Assembly: GCA_944324675.1 (NCBI GenBank) | Contig: CALUXE010000007.1 | Coordinates: 16,098-80,097 of the forward strand | Length of the DNA: 64,000 bases | Direction of reading: 5' to 3' | From: an uncultured Elusimicrobiales bacterium | GTDB lineage: Bacteria > Elusimicrobiota > Elusimicrobia > Elusimicrobiales > Elusimicrobiaceae | Part shown: piece by piece, positions 40,394-50,584 of the stretch | How positions within the stretch are numbered: the first letter of the stretch is position 1 | Layout: each line of letters starts with the position of its first letter | Notes under the pieces: generated by a model | What the model was told of the DNA's origin: nothing | The model's input: only the letters and a program-made list of their open reading frames with translations | Database searches by the model: none | Translations under genes and position numbers: made by a program

Positions 40394-43300
40394 ATGAAAA
40401 AGATTCTTTCTTCTCTAGGCGTAAAAATCGTTTCGATAGTTCTCTCTTTTACTATTCTTTTTGAATGTAATACGGCGGCTTTCGCGGGAATTGATTTCTC
40501 AAAAGGGGAGGTTGTTTTCTCTTATGACAGTTTTAACGCGGCCGATTTATCGGAATTTGACGCCAAATTGGAGGATTTGTTCTTAAAAGGGGAAGAAGGA
40601 AACGTCTATGAAGCTTATCTTAACAGGGAAACGGCTTTAATTCTAAAAACTTTGCAAGACGATAAAAGACGGGCACGAATCGCCTCGTTAAAAAAAGAAG
40701 GGGAAGCGAAATACGGCGATATGGCGCCGATGTACGTAAAGAGGGTGGCTGCAAAGGATATAAAATCCTTGGAAGAAGATTTGATGTCGTATTTGGCGGC
40801 TTATTTTCTAACGCCTAGGGTAATATCTTTAAAGGAATATGAGGAGTTTTACAACTCCATTATATTGGAAAACGCCAATGAATATGTGAAACACAATCCA
40901 TCCCAAAGCTCCGTCCCCTATGCCAACCCTTTAGAAGCCGCGCTCGCTAAACTAAAGAAGTATTATCCTCTTAAAGAATGCTACGCCGCATACCAAAAAG
41001 AGGCTGAAGAAGAAATAGCCTGGCGCGCGGCAAATAAAACCAAAGTAGATGACGCCGCCTATAAAGTTCTGCGCGGTTATATCGAAGCCGCGGGGGCGGA
41101 GAATTTATCCTCAACCGTTTTGCAGTACCTTATAAATCTTGAAATCGGCGGCAAAGCGCTTATAACCGCCGAGGAAAGGGAAAACATATATAATTACGCG
41201 GTGTCGCGTTTGGAAAAACAAAATCTGAAATCCTTGGAGCTTGACATAACCAGTGGAAAAACAGAGAAGCAAGTCGCCGCCCTCCTATTGGTCGATATTA
41301 TAGATACGATAATAATCGGATCTTATTTTTCCGCTGAAGACGACGGACGTTACTCCGAGGCCGTTAAACGCTTAGTATATGCGTCCGAGAAAGGGGTAGG
41401 CTTCGGGCAAATACTGAGCAACGGATTTTCCGCCCTGTTGGCTGTGGGGGATTATTTTTCCTTAAGAGAAATTCTCTCCCGCTACAGTTCAATGGATAAG
41501 CAAAAAGCTCGTTTCGGCGAATATTTAAGTTTGACTTTATATTCTTCCAAAGCCCGTACGGCCGGCGGCAGATTTTTGGGCAAGGCTTCTTCCCTGACGC
41601 AATACAGCGGCAATTATTTTTACGGCAATGCCTTTACCGACATGGCTCTTTTATTGGCCGAAGACGGCGGGAATGAGGCCTTGGCGATACTTAAGGAATA
41701 CGGCGCGGATAAGGGTTTGGACGGTTCCATAAAACCGTTTTTGGCGGGCGCTTTGATAAGCGGAAAATCGGGTTTGTCTGAAGATGGCGCCAGGAATATG
41801 GCGGCTGATTTGGCCAATTTGACTTTGGGCGACATAACCGCTTTGCAGGAATACGATATAGACAGGGATTTATTGTCGAGATATCCCGACATAAAGGAAA
41901 AACTTGATTCCGGCGCGGTGATAACGCGGGAGCAGCTTGAGGCAAGAAGGGCGCGCAACAAGCGTTTTGACTTTTTGGACAATGCCGCTTTCGCTGGCGA
42001 TATATTGCTTCTTATATGGGGTGTGGCGGGGCTTGCCAAACTGGGGGGCAAGGCTTTGGCTTTAAGCGAGTCCACTTATACGGCGGTAAAGGCGGGGCAC
42101 ATAGCCGATAAAGCCAAGAAAATAGCTTATATCAGAGCCAATTACGCTAAGTTGGACAAATATATATCCGCGCGCAACAATATGCTGCTTTTTGGCGGAA
42201 GAATAAAAAGATCGTTTTTGCGCTTTAAAGGGGTAAATGCCGTCTTGGGGGCAAATGATAGCCGCCAGGCGATAAAACTGGCGAATTATTTTAATAAAAA
42301 ACAGCTGGCCTCTTTATATGAAGCCCGCAAGAAAGCGGTAATGGCGGTCAGAAACACCAGCAATCCCACTCAAAGGCAAGCGGCTAAAGCAAAATTGGCC
42401 ACAGCCGAATATAAGGCAAAGCAGGCGCAGATAAGTTTGCTTAAAAAAGCCAGATTATACGGTTCATCGGTGGAAGCCAAAAACGCTTCTTATTTGCAGA
42501 AAGTCAAGGACTATAATTCGGCCGTAAGTCTGTATAATTCAAAAATGTCCAAGCTAGGCGCGCTCAAAGCCGATGGCGCTTCATTTACGGAAATGGAGCT
42601 TTTGGGCAAGGAAATAAAGACTATGGCTTCCGGCTTGGAAAGGGCGCCCTCTGCGCCTTTGTATACTGCCGGCGAAATGGAATACTTAAAGGCGGGCAAG
42701 CTGTTTTCTTCAAGATTGGGTAAATTGCAAATTGCCAAAGCCGATTATAAAGCCGCCGGGTGGTGGAATAGAAATATAGCCAGGCCGTGGCAGAAATTTA
42801 GCGCTTCTTCGGGCGACGGCAGTTTGGGGCTGTGGAAACTTGAAACCGGGAAAGGCGTAACCATATCCGAGGCTTTGGGTATAAAACGTCCGTATAATAT
42901 AGACTATACCAAAAGCTTTAAGCTTTTTGGCGGCGCTTCGGATAAAACTCCCGTAAACAAGTTTTACGCTTTTCTTACCGCGCACAAAATGAAGCCCGTG
43001 GCGGATTTCTTTAAGTTTGTTAACAACAGGGCGACGGTATTTGGCATGGCGCTTATGTTTAATTACAATATAGCGACGACCGTGCCGCAAGTCGGGGCTT
43101 TGAGCAAAAATTTAACTACCGCGACGGAATTGGTGCTGAATGCGGAGAAAGGCTTAAATTTAGGAAAGACTATTAGCTTGGGCGCCAGGGCGACTAGTAT
43201 GCCTCTTATGCCATCCCTGCCGAAAATTCAACCGGTAAACCTAATAGATCCCAAGATATTTAAATCTTACGGCGGGGTTCCCCTGCCGGGCGGGAATTTT

Positions 43301-46300
43301 ATAAACAATTTCAGCCTAAGAGGCTTGTTGGGCGGGTTTTTCAAGGCGGGTTACGCAGTGGCCGGCACGGCCGGAATGGGGCTTATGTTTACTAAAGATT
43401 TATACGCCCATTTTGACGGGAAATTGCTGAACACCGCCACAACCCCGGGGCAATATTTGGGAGGCAAGCTTTTTGACAATCTGAACGCTGGCGAGTTTAA
43501 GGTTTACGGAGAGAGTCATTTGGCCGGAGAATTGAACGGGCAAACAGCCGGTCTTGCCTCTTGGGGTTTCGCCTGGCCGAGCGGATATGGCGCTATAGCC
43601 CGCTCTTTCGGAGTGGAAAAAGCGAATAAATACGCATACGAGATACCCGCCGTGCCGCATTTGGCCTCCTCGTCATCTTCATATAGGACGCGTCCTTATT
43701 ATGCCGCGGATCAGGAAATACGGGCGGCCGCCGCGCGGCAGAAAATAAGCGAAGAGAAAGCCCTTTCCGCCGCCTGGGACGAGGTGTCTGCCAATCTTGA
43801 GGGGGAGCCCTCGCAAGTAATGGCCGAGATGAAAGTTGGCGCAATAACCTTTAAAGTCTTGCGCGGGCACATCGCTACGAATAATGAGGGCGGCCCTGCG
43901 AAGACCAAAATAATCAGGGGGTTCTTTTCCGACTTCGGGCTTGCCAAGATAATATATAAAAATTCCGAGAACAGAATAAAAGACTCCAGCAACCATAGCG
44001 ATGAAAAATATATAAGCAAAGCGGATTTTATCCGTCTGTCTTCCATATTGCGGGAATACGCTCCGGTATCGCAGGTCGACGGTTTCCCCAAGAAGCTTAC
44101 CTACCGCATAAAAGTCGGCGACGGACAGAAATTGGTGGCGGTATTTAACGCTTTGGGGGATAGTGACGAATATTCCTTAGCGTCTATGTCCTACCGCAAA
44201 ATAGACGATAACGACGTTTATTTTTCCGAGAAGTTAGAATCGGGGCTAAAAGAGTATCTTTCCTTAAATCAAGGTTTTAATTTCTCGTATGGCAACAATA
44301 TAGTTTCTTTAGAAGAAGACGGGCTTGTGGCGGCGTCCGGCCAGCGCCCTTTTGATCCTTCCTTTGAGAATAGAAATTATACCGTAAGCGTTATAAACAA
44401 CAAGGGCGACGAGCTCATTTTGCCGGTGGCGCTTTCCTTCAATGAAGATTTTGATACAAACGGATATACGAATATCGTTATAAACAATCATACCGCCGAG
44501 CTTAGGGAATTTGGCAAGAGACCCAGGACGATGTCCAACTTCTATTTGAGGCTTAAGACGGAAAATAAGAGCCTTGTAAAATTTGTAAAAGCTCTTAAAG
44601 ACGCAAAAGAGAATATTACGATAAAATTATGGCAGCACGGAATAGAACCCTCCAAGCTGGTTACCGTTCCTCTTTATAATGCCCTCGGGCGGGAAGAACT
44701 GCCCATAAAAGTGATAACGGACGCCAATTTCTTCAAGCAAGGCGGGAAATTGGTTTTAATGCCTTCGGGCAAAATCGGGTTGCTTTCGGACAGATCGGCG
44801 ATGCCGACGCCTTTGGGTCCTTCCGTGTTGATAAGAATCCCCAAAAATCAGTGCGACACTTTATTAAGAGTTCTGGCGCAGACCAAAGACGTGTTGCCCA
44901 TAGAAGTCATGCGGAGCTACAATAAAGCCGATGTTATAGTCAATGAGGGGTTTTACATAAATCTCAGCTTGGGCAAGACTATGGGGCCGGTCTTGCCGGA
45001 ATCTTTGGGCGTCAGCGAGGCTTTCGCGACCAACTTGATGTATGTGGTAAATTATTTGCCGGGTTTGCTTTCGCCGATGCTAAATCCTTTGGTAAAGAAA
45101 TACGGCGAAGTGGCGATGTTTAAAGTGTCTATTGTAATATCCATGCTGGCGGCGCTTATACCGTCGTTCTTCGGTTTTTACGGATATTCTTACGAAATGG
45201 AACCGACCTCGCTTAGGACCATATCGCTTATCTTGTCGTTATTTGCTTTGGCTTTCTCTATAAACATAAGAGGTGTAGTGGGCAACTCCCTGATGAATAT
45301 GAACAGAGGGACGGCGCCGATATCAAAAGATAAGAAAAATGGAGAGCAAAACTTTGCCGAAGCGCTTAAAATTACGAGCGATATTTTAATGGAAAAATTC
45401 AAGAAGCTGTTTTCAAGCAGCAGCAACTTTTCCATGGGAGATATTTTATTCTACAACCGCAGTTTTATCAACAAAAATATCGGCACGATGACGTTTTTGG
45501 TGGCGCCTTCGGCGTTAAACTATGCGGGGCGGGCTCTTGGTATGGACTTTAATTTCGGTTGGGACGTATCTTTGCCTTTGTACGCGGCCTACAGCGCTTA
45601 CGCGGGTTATAAGGTTCACCGTACGAATTTGAGGGACAAAAAAATAATAGATCACATCAAGAGTGAGGTATATCAAATGGCGCCCGCAACGGATGAAACG
45701 GAACTCGCGGCGATAGCCATGGAAAGTGCTAATCAGAAACGCCAAAAGAGTTATTTGAAAGACATAAAAGAAGTGTTTGACATTATGTTCCATAAAGAGG
45801 GGGTTATGAGCATAGTGGTCGGAATGTCTTTGGCGACTGCGCACCAACTTTCCGTGTCCAGCGCGTTTTCCTCTGCTCTTTACCAGATAATACCCGACGG
45901 CGATATGGCGACGTTAATGGTAATAGGGGTATTATACGGCGCTTTAATATTCGGCAGATTACTGGGATATATAACTACAACTAGGATGTCTACGGCTACA
46001 TCATATTTGGCCTATTCTTCGCTTTCCGGTTTGGGTACGGTAGGGATATTGATAGGCATAATGGCCGATATTCCCTCTCTGATAGTATCGAGCGGCGTGA
46101 TAGCGAGCATCGGCATGGGTAACTTTTATTCACAAATGTTCGCTTATATCATAAGGAAACATCCCGAGCTGCAGAGCCAAATATCTCAAGCTTTAAACTT
46201 TACGATGCCTATAGCGGTCGGGTTATCCATGCCGATAACGTATTTGAACGATTGGTTAAATGTTCCTTACGCGAGGGTGATGGCGTCGCTGGCTATGTTG

Positions 46301-46483
46301 GCGGCAAGTATGATAGTAACAAGTAAGATGCTGGATAATTCCACTTTATACAAATTTATCAAGCAGGAGTTTAAAGAGGCTTCGGACTATGTGGTGGGAT
46401 TATACAAGGACAAGATAAAGGGGAATAAGGACAAAGGGGGAGAGCCTCCCAGCACGGATTTGAACAATCCGCTTCCCAACTAA
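40394..46483 (+). CDS. Giant exported protein with C-terminal MFS-like transporter domain
   Basis: The 2,029-residue protein has an N-terminal signal (VKIVSIVLSFTILFECNTAAFA), a helical region of about 500 residues, a hydrophobic stretch near 530 (AGDILLLIWGVAGLAKLGG), a Lys/Ala-rich helical part (560-800), further hydrophobic patches near 885 and 980, and a more beta-like part (1080-1515). The last 500 residues hold about 11-12 hydrophobic helices (for example MYVVNYLPGLLSPMLNPLV, VIGVLYGALIFGRLLGY, GVIASIGMGNFYSQMFAYI), giving an MFS-like layout. The tail is Lys/Asp-rich. The ribosome-binding site is weak. I know of no characterised protein with this architecture, and the cargo or substrate is unknown. 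Confidence 0.85.
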   Translation: MKKILSSLGVKIVSIVLSFTILFECNTAAFAGIDFSKGEVVFSYDSFNAADLSEFDAKLEDLFLKGEEGNVYEAYLNRETALILKTLQDDKRRARIASLKKEGEAKYGDMAPMYVKRVAAKDIKSLEEDLMSYLAAYFLTPRVISLKEYEEFYNSIILENANEYVKHNPSQSSVPYANPLEAALAKLKKYYPLKECYAAYQKEAEEEIAWRAANKTKVDDAAYKVLRGYIEAAGAENLSSTVLQYLINLEIGGKALITAEERENIYNYAVSRLEKQNLKSLELDITSGKTEKQVAALLLVDIIDTIIIGSYFSAEDDGRYSEAVKRLVYASEKGVGFGQILSNGFSALLAVGDYFSLREILSRYSSMDKQKARFGEYLSLTLYSSKARTAGGRFLGKASSLTQYSGNYFYGNAFTDMALLLAEDGGNEALAILKEYGADKGLDGSIKPFLAGALISGKSGLSEDGARNMAADLANLTLGDITALQEYDIDRDLLSRYPDIKEKLDSGAVITREQLEARRARNKRFDFLDNAAFAGDILLLIWGVAGLAKLGGKALALSESTYTAVKAGHIADKAKKIAYIRANYAKLDKYISARNNMLLFGGRIKRSFLRFKGVNAVLGANDSRQAIKLANYFNKKQLASLYEARKKAVMAVRNTSNPTQRQAAKAKLATAEYKAKQAQISLLKKARLYGSSVEAKNASYLQKVKDYNSAVSLYNSKMSKLGALKADGASFTEMELLGKEIKTMASGLERAPSAPLYTAGEMEYLKAGKLFSSRLGKLQIAKADYKAAGWWNRNIARPWQKFSASSGDGSLGLWKLETGKGVTISEALGIKRPYNIDYTKSFKLFGGASDKTPVNKFYAFLTAHKMKPVADFFKFVNNRATVFGMALMFNYNIATTVPQVGALSKNLTTATELVLNAEKGLNLGKTISLGARATSMPLMPSLPKIQPVNLIDPKIFKSYGGVPLPGGNFINNFSLRGLLGGFFKAGYAVAGTAGMGLMFTKDLYAHFDGKLLNTATTPGQYLGGKLFDNLNAGEFKVYGESHLAGELNGQTAGLASWGFAWPSGYGAIARSFGVEKANKYAYEIPAVPHLASSSSSYRTRPYYAADQEIRAAAARQKISEEKALSAAWDEVSANLEGEPSQVMAEMKVGAITFKVLRGHIATNNEGGPAKTKIIRGFFSDFGLAKIIYKNSENRIKDSSNHSDEKYISKADFIRLSSILREYAPVSQVDGFPKKLTYRIKVGDGQKLVAVFNALGDSDEYSLASMSYRKIDDNDVYFSEKLESGLKEYLSLNQGFNFSYGNNIVSLEEDGLVAASGQRPFDPSFENRNYTVSVINNKGDELILPVALSFNEDFDTNGYTNIVINNHTAELREFGKRPRTMSNFYLRLKTENKSLVKFVKALKDAKENITIKLWQHGIEPSKLVTVPLYNALGREELPIKVITDANFFKQGGKLVLMPSGKIGLLSDRSAMPTPLGPSVLIRIPKNQCDTLLRVLAQTKDVLPIEVMRSYNKADVIVNEGFYINLSLGKTMGPVLPESLGVSEAFATNLMYVVNYLPGLLSPMLNPLVKKYGEVAMFKVSIVISMLAALIPSFFGFYGYSYEMEPTSLRTISLILSLFALAFSINIRGVVGNSLMNMNRGTAPISKDKKNGEQNFAEALKITSDILMEKFKKLFSSSSNFSMGDILFYNRSFINKNIGTMTFLVAPSALNYAGRALGMDFNFGWDVSLPLYAAYSAYAGYKVHRTNLRDKKIIDHIKSEVYQMAPATDETELAAIAMESANQKRQKSYLKDIKEVFDIMFHKEGVMSIVVGMSLATAHQLSVSSAFSSALYQIIPDGDMATLMVIGVLYGALIFGRLLGYITTTRMSTATSYLAYSSLSGLGTVGILIGIMADIPSLIVSSGVIASIGMGNFYSQMFAYIIRKHPELQSQISQALNFTMPIAVGLSMPITYLNDWLNVPYARVMASLAMLAASMIVTSKMLDNSTLYKFIKQEFKEASDYVVGLYKDKIKGNKDKGGEPPSTDLNNPLPN

Positions 46484-46507
46484 GCGGCAAGGAATTTATC
46501 ATAAAAG

Positions 46508-46539
46508 CGGCGGGCTAGGATAAAAAGCCCGCCGTTTTT
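46508..46539 (+). terminator. Terminator of the giant protein gene
   Basis: A 9-bp stem CGGCGGGCT/AGCCCGCCG (46508-46516, 46526-46534) is followed by five T residues. Confidence 0.88.
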
Positions 46540-46566
46540 GTATGTTTTCCAGAGGGAAAAATTAAC

Positions 46567-46595
46567 TTTACAAGGTAAGACATAAATGTTACATT
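46567..46595 (+). promoter_or_regulatory. Candidate promoter of the galactose operon
   Basis: TTTACA (46567-46572) and TACATT (46590-46595) are spaced by 17 bp, ahead of the symporter ribosome-binding site GGAGG (46629-46633). Confidence 0.5.
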
Positions 46596-46638
46596 TGAGA
46601 TGTAGGGGTAGTCATTTCATTTTTAGACGGAGGTCTTG

Positions 46639-48351
46639 ATGTTGCTTACGGTCTTGTCTTTTTTGGCATTTACATTGTTGGTCTACGGCATTTCTTATTA
46701 CAAAACCAGAAATGTGAACACCCATACCGAAACGGGCTATTTTTTGGCGGGCAGGGGCTTGACGGGCTGGGTAATAGCGGCGTCGTTGATGCTTACCAAT
46801 TTATCTACGGAGCAAATGGTAGGTTTAAACGGGCAAGGCTATACGGACAATATGTCGGTAATGGGCTGGGAAGTGGGGGCGTCGCTGGCTTTGATAATAG
46901 TGGCGTTTTTCTTTTTGCCGAGATATTTGAAAAAGGGGTATGCCACTATACCGGATTTTATCGGGGAAAGATACGACAATGTCACCAAGCAGGTGGTAAA
47001 CTGGTTTTTCCTTTTCGGATACGTACTGATATTCGTGCCGATAGTTTTGTATTCGGGGGCGATAGGATTAAGCGGCATTTTTGATTTGGAAGGCACGTTC
47101 GGGATAACCAAGATGCAGGGTATTTATATCGTGGTATGGTCTATCGGCATACTGGGTATAATTTACACATTAAGCGGCGGCTTGAGGATTATGGCTATAG
47201 CCGATACTATAAACGGCATAGGCTTGTTGATAGGCGGGTTTATGATACCGCTTTTCGGCTTGATGTATATCGGCGGGGGCAACCCGATTGAAGGGTTAAA
47301 TGTATTGGTAACATCGGTGCCTGAAAAATTTAACTCCATAGGCAGCAGCAGTGATCCCGTACCGTTTGCGACGATGTTTACCGGAATGTTTTTGGTGAAC
47401 TTGTTTTATTGGGGTACAAACCAAACGATAATACAGCGCGCTTTGGCGGCGAAGGATTTAAAAGAAGGCCAAAAAGGCATATTATTCGCGGCGATACTTA
47501 AATTATTCGGGCCGATATTTTTGGTCTTGCCCGGGATAATAGCGTTTAAGATATTCGGGCCGGGCTTGGAAATGAGCGACTTTGCCTATCCTATGTTGGT
47601 CAAGGCGGTATTGCCGTGGTTCCTGGTGGGTTTTTTCGCGGCGGTTCTGTTCGGGGCGATATTAAGCTCTTTTAATGCGGGATTAAACTCGACTTCCACA
47701 TTATTTACGCTTAACATTTATAAGGAGTACGTCAACCCCAAAGCCAGCGAGAAGGAGCTGGTCCGCAAGGGGAAGATAGCGGCGGCGATATTGGCGATAT
47801 TTTCTATGATAGTGGCGCCGATGATAGCCAATGCGCCAAACGGCCTTTTTGACTATCTGCAGACGGTAAACGGTTTTTACAATGTACCGATACTTACCTT
47901 AATGCTTATCGGTATGCTTAACAAGAAGGCTCCCGCGATATCGGCCAAGATAACTTTGGCGATATTCATATTGGTATACGGCACCACGCAGCTTACGGCT
48001 ATGTCGGGCGGTTTTAAGGCTTTTATGGCGGGCGGTATGGCGGATCCGACGATACTCAAAGGAGTGGCGGGCGCCATATACAACGCTATGCCGATGTGGT
48101 TTGTAAAGCCTCTGTTTGAGTTTTCAAGCATACACTACTTGCACATTTTGGCGATACTGTTTGTGATATGCTCGCTGTTTATGGTAATAATGGGGCATTA
48201 TTATCCTTCGAAGCACGAATATGAAGACAGTCTCGATAAACACGTGGTGGATACAACGCCTTGGAAGAAGGCCGTACCCGTCAGCATAGCTATAGTGTGC
48301 TGTGTGGTAGGGCTGTATATATTATTTTCCAAACTTGGAATAGCGGCGTAA
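46639..48351 (+). CDS. Sodium:solute symporter (SSS/SLC5, probable galactose/glucose transporter)
   Basis: The 570-residue inner-membrane protein has about 14 hydrophobic helices. Family features include GYFLAGRGLTGWVIAASLMLTNLSTEQMVGLNGQGY near helix 1-2, GWEVGASLALIIVAFFFLPRYL, YTLSGGLRIMAIADTINGIGLLIGG and NLFYWGTNQTIIQRALAAKDLKEGQKG. This pattern is closest to SglT-type sodium/sugar symporters. Lying directly before galK, galE and galT, it most likely imports galactose with sodium. The start is the ATG at 46639 with GGAGG; the preceding in-frame TTG is less likely. Confidence 0.88.
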   Translation: MLLTVLSFLAFTLLVYGISYYKTRNVNTHTETGYFLAGRGLTGWVIAASLMLTNLSTEQMVGLNGQGYTDNMSVMGWEVGASLALIIVAFFFLPRYLKKGYATIPDFIGERYDNVTKQVVNWFFLFGYVLIFVPIVLYSGAIGLSGIFDLEGTFGITKMQGIYIVVWSIGILGIIYTLSGGLRIMAIADTINGIGLLIGGFMIPLFGLMYIGGGNPIEGLNVLVTSVPEKFNSIGSSSDPVPFATMFTGMFLVNLFYWGTNQTIIQRALAAKDLKEGQKGILFAAILKLFGPIFLVLPGIIAFKIFGPGLEMSDFAYPMLVKAVLPWFLVGFFAAVLFGAILSSFNAGLNSTSTLFTLNIYKEYVNPKASEKELVRKGKIAAAILAIFSMIVAPMIANAPNGLFDYLQTVNGFYNVPILTLMLIGMLNKKAPAISAKITLAIFILVYGTTQLTAMSGGFKAFMAGGMADPTILKGVAGAIYNAMPMWFVKPLFEFSSIHYLHILAILFVICSLFMVIMGHYYPSKHEYEDSLDKHVVDTTPWKKAVPVSIAIVCCVVGLYILFSKLGIAA

Positions 48352-48364
48352 TAAACAGCTTATT

Positions 48365-48395
48365 GGGGCCTTGCTTATGGCGGGGCCCCTTTTTT
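48365..48395 (+). terminator. Terminator-like hairpin between symporter and galK
   Basis: A 6-bp GGGGCC/GGCCCC stem (48365-48370, 48384-48389) with a 13-nt loop is followed by a six-T run. It lies just before the galK ribosome-binding site (GGGGTAGGA), so it may act as partial termination inside the operon. Confidence 0.55.
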
Positions 48396-48409
48396 AAAGG
48401 GGTAGGAAT

Positions 48410-49567
48410 ATGGAAATAAACGAATTGAAGGCGAAATTCAAAAAAGTATTTGGTCGTGAATGCGCGGCGGTTTTCTTTTCGCCGGGCAGAGCGAATTTAA
48501 TAGGGGAGCATACGGACTATAACGGCGGGCACGTATTTCCGTGCGCTTTGACTTTTGGGACGTATTTGGCGGCGTCAAAGCGGCAAGACGGCAAGATAAA
48601 TTTTTACTCCTTAAATTTTGAAGACGACGGCATAATATCTGCCGATATAAACGACATAAAAAAAGGCGGCAACTGGGCCGATTATCCCAAGGGCGTGGCG
48701 GCGATGTTTAAAGAGGACGGCCACATTCTAAACTGCGGGTTTGACGCTTTATATTACGGCGACGTACCCAACGGCGCGGGGTTATCCTCTTCGGCCTCGA
48801 TAGAAGTGGTTACCGCCGCCATGATAAACGATTTTTATAATTTAGGTTACAATCTTATAGAGCTTGCCAAAATATCTCAGCGTGCGGAGAACGGCTTTGT
48901 CGGAATGAATTGCGGGATAATGGATCAATTCGCTTCGGCGATGGGCAAGAAAGATAATGCGATATTGCTCGACTGCAACACCTTGGAATATTCATATTGC
49001 CCGATAGCGCTGCAAGGCATATCCATATTGATAGCCAACACCAATAACAATCATAAACTTACGGGCAGCGAATACAATACCAGGCGCAGCCAATGCGAGG
49101 CGGCTTTAAAACTCCTTCAAAGCAAGTATAAGGTAAACTATTTATGCGAGCTGAAGCCTGCGGACTTGGAAAAAGGCAAAGAGCTTATATCGGACGAAGT
49201 TCTTTACCGCCGCGCGCGCCACGCCGTAGAGGAAAACGCCCGCACGCTGGAGGCCGTCGCTCTGCTTAAAAAGGGGGATATAGCGGCCTTCGGCAAACTG
49301 ATGGACGCTTCGCACGAGTCTTTAAAGAACAATTACGAGGTAACCGGCAAGGCTTTGGATACCATGGCCGACGCCCTGCATAAATGCGAAGGCGTAATCG
49401 GCGCGCGAATGATGGGCGGCGGATTCGGCGGCTGCTGTATAGCTTTGGTCAAGAACGAGTTTTTGGAAGAAGTTCAAAACAAAGCGGGTGCGGAATACGA
49501 AGCGGAAATGGGGATAAAACCTTCCTTTTATGTCGCGCAGATAGGATCGGGCGCGAAGAAAATATAG
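48410..49567 (+). CDS. galK: Galactokinase
   Basis: The 385-residue GHMP kinase phosphorylates galactose at C1. The galactokinase signature SPGRANLIGEHTDYNGG is near residues 25-41, the ATP loop NGAGLSSSASIEV near 124-136, and the C-terminal MMGGGFGGCCIAL motif near 343. It is the first catabolic gene of the Leloir cluster. Confidence 0.97.
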   Translation: MEINELKAKFKKVFGRECAAVFFSPGRANLIGEHTDYNGGHVFPCALTFGTYLAASKRQDGKINFYSLNFEDDGIISADINDIKKGGNWADYPKGVAAMFKEDGHILNCGFDALYYGDVPNGAGLSSSASIEVVTAAMINDFYNLGYNLIELAKISQRAENGFVGMNCGIMDQFASAMGKKDNAILLDCNTLEYSYCPIALQGISILIANTNNNHKLTGSEYNTRRSQCEAALKLLQSKYKVNYLCELKPADLEKGKELISDEVLYRRARHAVEENARTLEAVALLKKGDIAAFGKLMDASHESLKNNYEVTGKALDTMADALHKCEGVIGARMMGGGFGGCCIALVKNEFLEEVQNKAGAEYEAEMGIKPSFYVAQIGSGAKKI

Positions 49568-49595
49568 AAATTTAACGGCTGAAAACGAGGAAAAA

Positions 49596-50570
49596 ATGAA
49601 GAATATTTTAGTTGTCGGCGGGGCGGGCTATATCGGCAGCCACTGCGTAAAAATGCTTAAAGAAAGGGGATATAATCCCATAGTTTACGATAATCTCTCA
49701 AAGGGGCACAGAGCGGCGGTGCGGGGCGTCAAGTTTGAGAAAGGCGACTTGGGCGACAAAAAGAAACTCGCCCGCGTATTTAAGAAGCACGATATAGAAG
49801 GGGTAATGCATTTTGCCGCATTTATAGAGGTGGGCGAAAGCGTAAAAGAGCCGGCAAGATACTACAACAACAATATAGTCAAGGTAATATCGCTTTTGGA
49901 CGCCATGGTCGAAAACAAAATAAAATATTTCGTTTTTTCCTCTACTGCGGCGACATTCGGCGAACCCGTAGAACCGAAAATATCTGAGGCTCACCCCCAA
50001 AACCCGATAAATCCTTACGGGCAAAGTAAACTTATGGTGGAAAAGGTTTTAAAAGATTACGATAAAGCCTACGGCCTTAAGAGCAGCGTATTAAGATATT
50101 TCAACGCGGCGGGCGCGGACGACAGCGGGAAGATAGGGGAATCTCATACGCCGGAAACGCATCTTTTGCCGATAATATTGCAGGCCGCTGCGGGCAAGCG
50201 AGAGAGCATAAAGATATTCGGTACGGACTATCCGACTAAAGACGGCAGCTGCGTAAGGGACTTTGTGCACGTTAATGATTTGTCGAGCGCGCATATTTTG
50301 GCGCTTGAGAAGATGGAGCGTATCGGCGAAAGCGACGATTTTAATTTGGGCAGCGGGGAAGGTTTCACGGTGAAAGAGGTGATAGAAAGCGCCAAGAGAG
50401 TAACGGGGCGCGACTTCAAGGTGGAAACGGCGGAAAGGCGCGCGGGCGACCCGGCTGTATTGGTTGCCGACAGCGCTAAAGCCCGACGGGTATTGGGTTG
50501 GGAAACTTTGTATAATTTAGATAAAATCATAAAGACCGCTTGGCGCTGGGAGCAGAAGCGGAGATACTGA
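49596..50570 (+). CDS. galE: UDP-glucose 4-epimerase
   Basis: The 324-residue extended SDR has the NAD motif VVGGAGYIGSHCVKML, MHFAAFIEVGESVKEPARYYNNN, the catalytic SSTAATFGEP with Ser, YGQSKLMVEK with Tyr/Lys, and the sugar-site LRYFNAAGAD and DGSCVRDFVHVNDLSSAH. It converts UDP-galactose to UDP-glucose and can also feed glycan synthesis. GAGGAAAA is its ribosome-binding site. Confidence 0.97.
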   Translation: MKNILVVGGAGYIGSHCVKMLKERGYNPIVYDNLSKGHRAAVRGVKFEKGDLGDKKKLARVFKKHDIEGVMHFAAFIEVGESVKEPARYYNNNIVKVISLLDAMVENKIKYFVFSSTAATFGEPVEPKISEAHPQNPINPYGQSKLMVEKVLKDYDKAYGLKSSVLRYFNAAGADDSGKIGESHTPETHLLPIILQAAAGKRESIKIFGTDYPTKDGSCVRDFVHVNDLSSAHILALEKMERIGESDDFNLGSGEGFTVKEVIESAKRVTGRDFKVETAERRAGDPAVLVADSAKARRVLGWETLYNLDKIIKTAWRWEQKRRY

Positions 50571-50584
50571 GCCGAGGATTTAAG

